In this document: positions 61,595 to 64,000 of the stretch, in pieces | How positions within the stretch are numbered: the first letter of the stretch is position 1 | How the letters are laid out: the number at the start of each line of letters is the position of its first letter | DNA from: Xanthomonas melonis | GTDB lineage: Bacteria > Pseudomonadota > Gammaproteobacteria > Xanthomonadales > Xanthomonadaceae | Assembly: GCF_020783655.1 (NCBI RefSeq) | Contig: NZ_JAJGQH010000003.1 | Coordinates: forward strand, 248,001 to 312,000 | DNA: 64,000 bases | Direction: 5' to 3' | Notes under the pieces: model-generated | What the model saw: the letters and a program-made list of their open reading frames with translations, nothing else | Databases searched by the model: none | Told to the model about the DNA's origin: nothing | Made by a program: the position numbers and the translations under genes

Positions 61595-63181
61595 TTACCA
61601 GTCCGTGGGTGCGTAGTCCTTCAGGAATTGCCCCCACACGTGCTCGCCGGTATTGAAGCCATGGATGATCGGGTCGACGATGCGTGCGGCACCGTCGACG
61701 ATGTCCAATGGCGGGTGGAAGCGTTCCTGCTGCACCTTGAGCGCGGCGATGTCGGCCGGATCTTCGTCGGTCACCCAGCCGGTGTCCACGCTGTTCATGT
61801 GGATGCCGTCGTTCTGGTAATCGGCCGCCGAGGTGCGCGTCATCATGTTCAACGCGGCCTTGGCCATGTTGGTGTGCGGATGCCGGGTGGTCTTGAAATT
61901 GCGGTAGAACTGGCCTTCCATCGCCGAGACGTTGACGATGTGCTTGTCGCGTTCGGGCGTGCGCAACATCAGCGGTTTCAGGCGCGCATTGATGATGAAC
62001 GGTGCGACGGCGTTGACCAGTTGGGTCTCCAGCAGTTCCACCGAGGGCACCTCGTGCATCAGCAAACGCCACGAGTTACGGCCGCGTAGATCCACCTGCT
62101 GCAGGTCCTGATCGAGCCGGCCTTCGGGGAACAGATGCTCCTGCCCCACCAGCTCGTCGTCCAGCAACGCAATCTGCGATAGCTCGGCGGCGCGGGTCAG
62201 GCCATCGGCATCGACGAGGCCGCGGCCGTGCACTGCCGGCAGCGCCGTGGCAGAGGCGTCGCGCAGCAGCTCGGGCGTGCGCAGGCCTTCGTAGTGGCCC
62301 ACCAGGTTGCGCACCGTTTCCGGCAGCTCATGCAGGGCAGTGGTTTCGCCCGCCATCATGTGCGCATAGAACTGCGGCGGGCGGCGCACGGTCTGGCAGG
62401 CATTGTTGATGATGAAGTCCAGCCGCTCGCGCGTCGCCAGCAGCTGGCTGCAGAACGCTTCCACGCTGGGGGTATGGCGCAGGTCCAGCCCGAACACCTG
62501 CAGGCGATGGCCCCATTGCGCGAAGTCCGGCTCCTGCGCATACCGCGCGGCGGAGTCGCGCGGGAAACGCGTGGTGACGATGAGCTCGGCGCCGGCACGC
62601 AGCAGCTTCAAGCCCGCCTGGTAACCGATCTTGACGCGGCCGCCGGTCAGCAATGCCACGCGCCCGCGCAGGTCGGCGGTTTCGGTGCGCTTGAAGAAAT
62701 TCAGCTCGGCGCAGGCCGGGCACATCTGGTCGTAGAAATGATGCAGCTGGGTGAACTTCTGCTTGCACACATAGCAGTGGCGCAGCTCCGGCGAATGCGT
62801 CGGCTCCGGCGTGGCCGCGGCATTCTCGCCGTTGTGCGCATCGTGCAGGCCGGCTGCATGCGGCGGGAAATAGTTCGGGGTGCTGAACACCGGCTTGCGC
62901 CGCAGGGCGCGGATGCCGCGCTGTTCGAGCAGGGCTTCGGCCTTGCGCACCTTTTCCTGATTGCGCTCGCGTTCGCGCTGCTTGAGCAGCTGGCGGCGCG
63001 CCTTGGGCTCGGGGTGGTAGACCCTGGCGACCACCTGATGCAGGCGCACGCGGTCGGCCTCGGGCAGGGTGTCGAGCACGCTGCGATCGGCATCGATGGC
63101 TTCCAGCAGATCCAGCGCGGCGCGCAGGCGGTCGGTCAGCGGCAGGTCGGCGGCAGGCGGGGGCGAGGCGGTGGTGGTCAA
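61595..63181 (-). CDS. Atypical SDR-family oxidoreductase with zinc-ribbon-like segment
   Basis: A 528-aa protein from TTG 63181. Residues about 1-110 are helical and charged (LKQRERERNQEKVRKAEALL). Residues about 136-160 hold two Cys-x2-Cys knuckles (CYVCKQKF, MCPACAELNFF). The Rossmann SDR domain follows: VALLTGGRVKIGYQAGLKLL, LDFIINNACQT, and HIVNVSAMEGQFYRNFKTT. At the usual YxxxK site the sequence is TNMAK (Thr437, Lys441), so the catalytic tyrosine is absent. The C-terminus has MNSVDTGWVTDEDP. The reaction is unknown; it may be a non-classical reductase or a regulatory SDR. Confidence 0.82.
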   Translation of the reverse strand: MTTTASPPPAADLPLTDRLRAALDLLEAIDADRSVLDTLPEADRVRLHQVVARVYHPEPKARRQLLKQRERERNQEKVRKAEALLEQRGIRALRRKPVFSTPNYFPPHAAGLHDAHNGENAAATPEPTHSPELRHCYVCKQKFTQLHHFYDQMCPACAELNFFKRTETADLRGRVALLTGGRVKIGYQAGLKLLRAGAELIVTTRFPRDSAARYAQEPDFAQWGHRLQVFGLDLRHTPSVEAFCSQLLATRERLDFIINNACQTVRRPPQFYAHMMAGETTALHELPETVRNLVGHYEGLRTPELLRDASATALPAVHGRGLVDADGLTRAAELSQIALLDDELVGQEHLFPEGRLDQDLQQVDLRGRNSWRLLMHEVPSVELLETQLVNAVAPFIINARLKPLMLRTPERDKHIVNVSAMEGQFYRNFKTTRHPHTNMAKAALNMMTRTSAADYQNDGIHMNSVDTGWVTDEDPADIAALKVQQERFHPPLDIVDGAARIVDPIIHGFNTGEHVWGQFLKDYAPTDW

Positions 63182-63609
63182 GGCGGATCCAGGGAAGTGG
63201 CGATGGCGCGGTCGCTGCGAACGGCTGTGGGCGGTGCCTGTACCGGGGCAGGGCAGCTGCCTGGCCGGGATGGGACGCTGCTGCGGGATGCGCCGCGTTG
63301 CGGGCGGCCATTTTCGCCGATCGGTGGGGCACCGCGCCAATGCGGCGTGCGCTGCCTTCGCCACCGCTCCGGCGGACCGGAGGCGCTGGCGCAGTGCAGC
63401 GGGGCGTGGCGGCGGCAGGGAGTGCCGCCCGACGGTGCGCGGCCGGCGGCACGGCCATTGCTCCCTGGAAGGGGGGCGCTGGCGATCTTCCAACTGCCGC
63501 GCGCCCGGAGGGCGTGCGTACTGGCACGTTGCGGTGCCCGGCCGGATAATGCCGCTTCGACAGCGACACTTCGCCGGTGCCGGCATGCCGGTCACTCCAG
63601 GGGATACAT

Positions 63610-64000
63610 ATGAAAATCGCTGTACTGGCCACTGCGCTGGCCGGCCTGCTGTGCGCGTGTACGGTCGTTTCGCCCGATCCCGGGCAACAGGCCGTGCTGG
63701 TGGACAAACCCCTGCTGTTCGGCAAGGGTGGGATCCGTCTGGACGATGTGCGCGCCCCCGGCCGCACCTATGCATGGTTGACCACCTCGGCCACCTATGT
63801 GGACGTGACGCCGCAGACGGTGCAGGTGGCTTTCGACGATTTTTCCTCCAGCGACAACATCCTGTTGGATTTCTCCACGCAGATCCAATATCGCATCACC
63901 GCACCGGCGCTGCTGCTGTCCGGTTTCGGGCCGGACTGGTTCAAGAATAACGTCGCCAGCCAGTACGCCTCCATCGTGCGCGATCAGGTCAAGCGCTACG
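63610..64000 (+). CDS. SPFH/band 7 family lipoprotein, 3'-truncated by the window
   Basis: The first 130 codons of a protein with a lipoprotein signal (VLATALAGLLCAC, Cys17), then a prohibitin-like start: PGQQAVLVDKPLLFGKGGI, and VDVTPQTVQVAFDDFSSSDN, typical of SPFH domains that oligomerise at membranes. The ATG at 63610 has AGGGGA upstream. The gene continues past the window edge, so domain completeness cannot be judged. Confidence 0.8.
   Translation, partial: MKIAVLATALAGLLCACTVVSPDPGQQAVLVDKPLLFGKGGIRLDDVRAPGRTYAWLTTSATYVDVTPQTVQVAFDDFSSSDNILLDFSTQIQYRITAPALLLSGFGPDWFKNNVASQYASIVRDQVKRY

Overview
The window is GC-rich Gammaproteobacterial chromosome and looks like a Xanthomonas species. 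The grounds are high GC in the core genes, several characteristic intergenic repeat families, a biotin-independent malonate decarboxylase operon, a GH53 galactanase, and effectors of the Xanthomonas bacteria-killing type IV secretion system (X-T4SS) with the C-terminal XVIPCD secretion domain. The species cannot be fixed from the sequence alone.

Regions. 1-10.3 kb: the 3' part of a DAHP synthase gene, two tandem AsmA-like paralogues, glnE and a queuosine-precursor (VUT family) transporter. 10.5-17.1 kb: an Lnt-like nitrilase-fold acyltransferase, an ELM1-family protein, a RutE-like nitroreductase, a YceI lipoprotein, and a PadR regulator with a siderophore-interacting flavoprotein (YqjI/YqjH-like). 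17.2-26.1 kb: malonate decarboxylase mdcACDEGBH, a MatC-type transporter and a GntR/FCD regulator, with a palindromic operator candidate before mdcA. 26.7-30.3 kb: a HAD phosphatase and a three-gene partner-switching module (STAS, HATPase, SpoIIE-type phosphatase). 30.4-34.2 kb: a lipoprotein/lipase immunity-effector pair, a repeat-rich gap and a GH53 galactanase. 34.5-37.2 kb: aceE.

37.3-51.8 kb is an accessory island starting just past the aceE terminator. It opens with an AT-rich three-gene block: a DNA methyltransferase with a duplicated catalytic domain, an unknown 405-aa protein and a small PD-(D/E)xK protein. This is probably a restriction-modification or defence system. Next come a RAYT transposase and its decayed relic, then three lipoprotein + XVIPCD effector pairs (42.5-44.1, 47.8-50.3 and 50.5-51.8 kb), a fossil fourth pair, small membrane proteins, and a SymE-type toxin gene behind a highly structured leader.

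51.9-64 kb: an SMI1/ankyrin protein with a Tat-lipoprotein signal, a frameshifted small membrane gene, a GFA protein, a Tat-exported DJ-1/PfpI protein, two unknown proteins, a LysR regulator divergent from a PnbB-like lyase, an atypical SDR with a zinc-ribbon-like segment, and the start of an SPFH lipoprotein.

How it works together: the effectors would be injected by the X-T4SS (encoded elsewhere) into rival bacteria to attack phospholipid and peptidoglycan, while the adjacent lipoproteins protect the producer's periplasm. The mdc cluster encodes the enzyme, its prosthetic-group assembly, uptake and regulation for growth on malonate. No rRNA, tRNA or CRISPR array was recognised.
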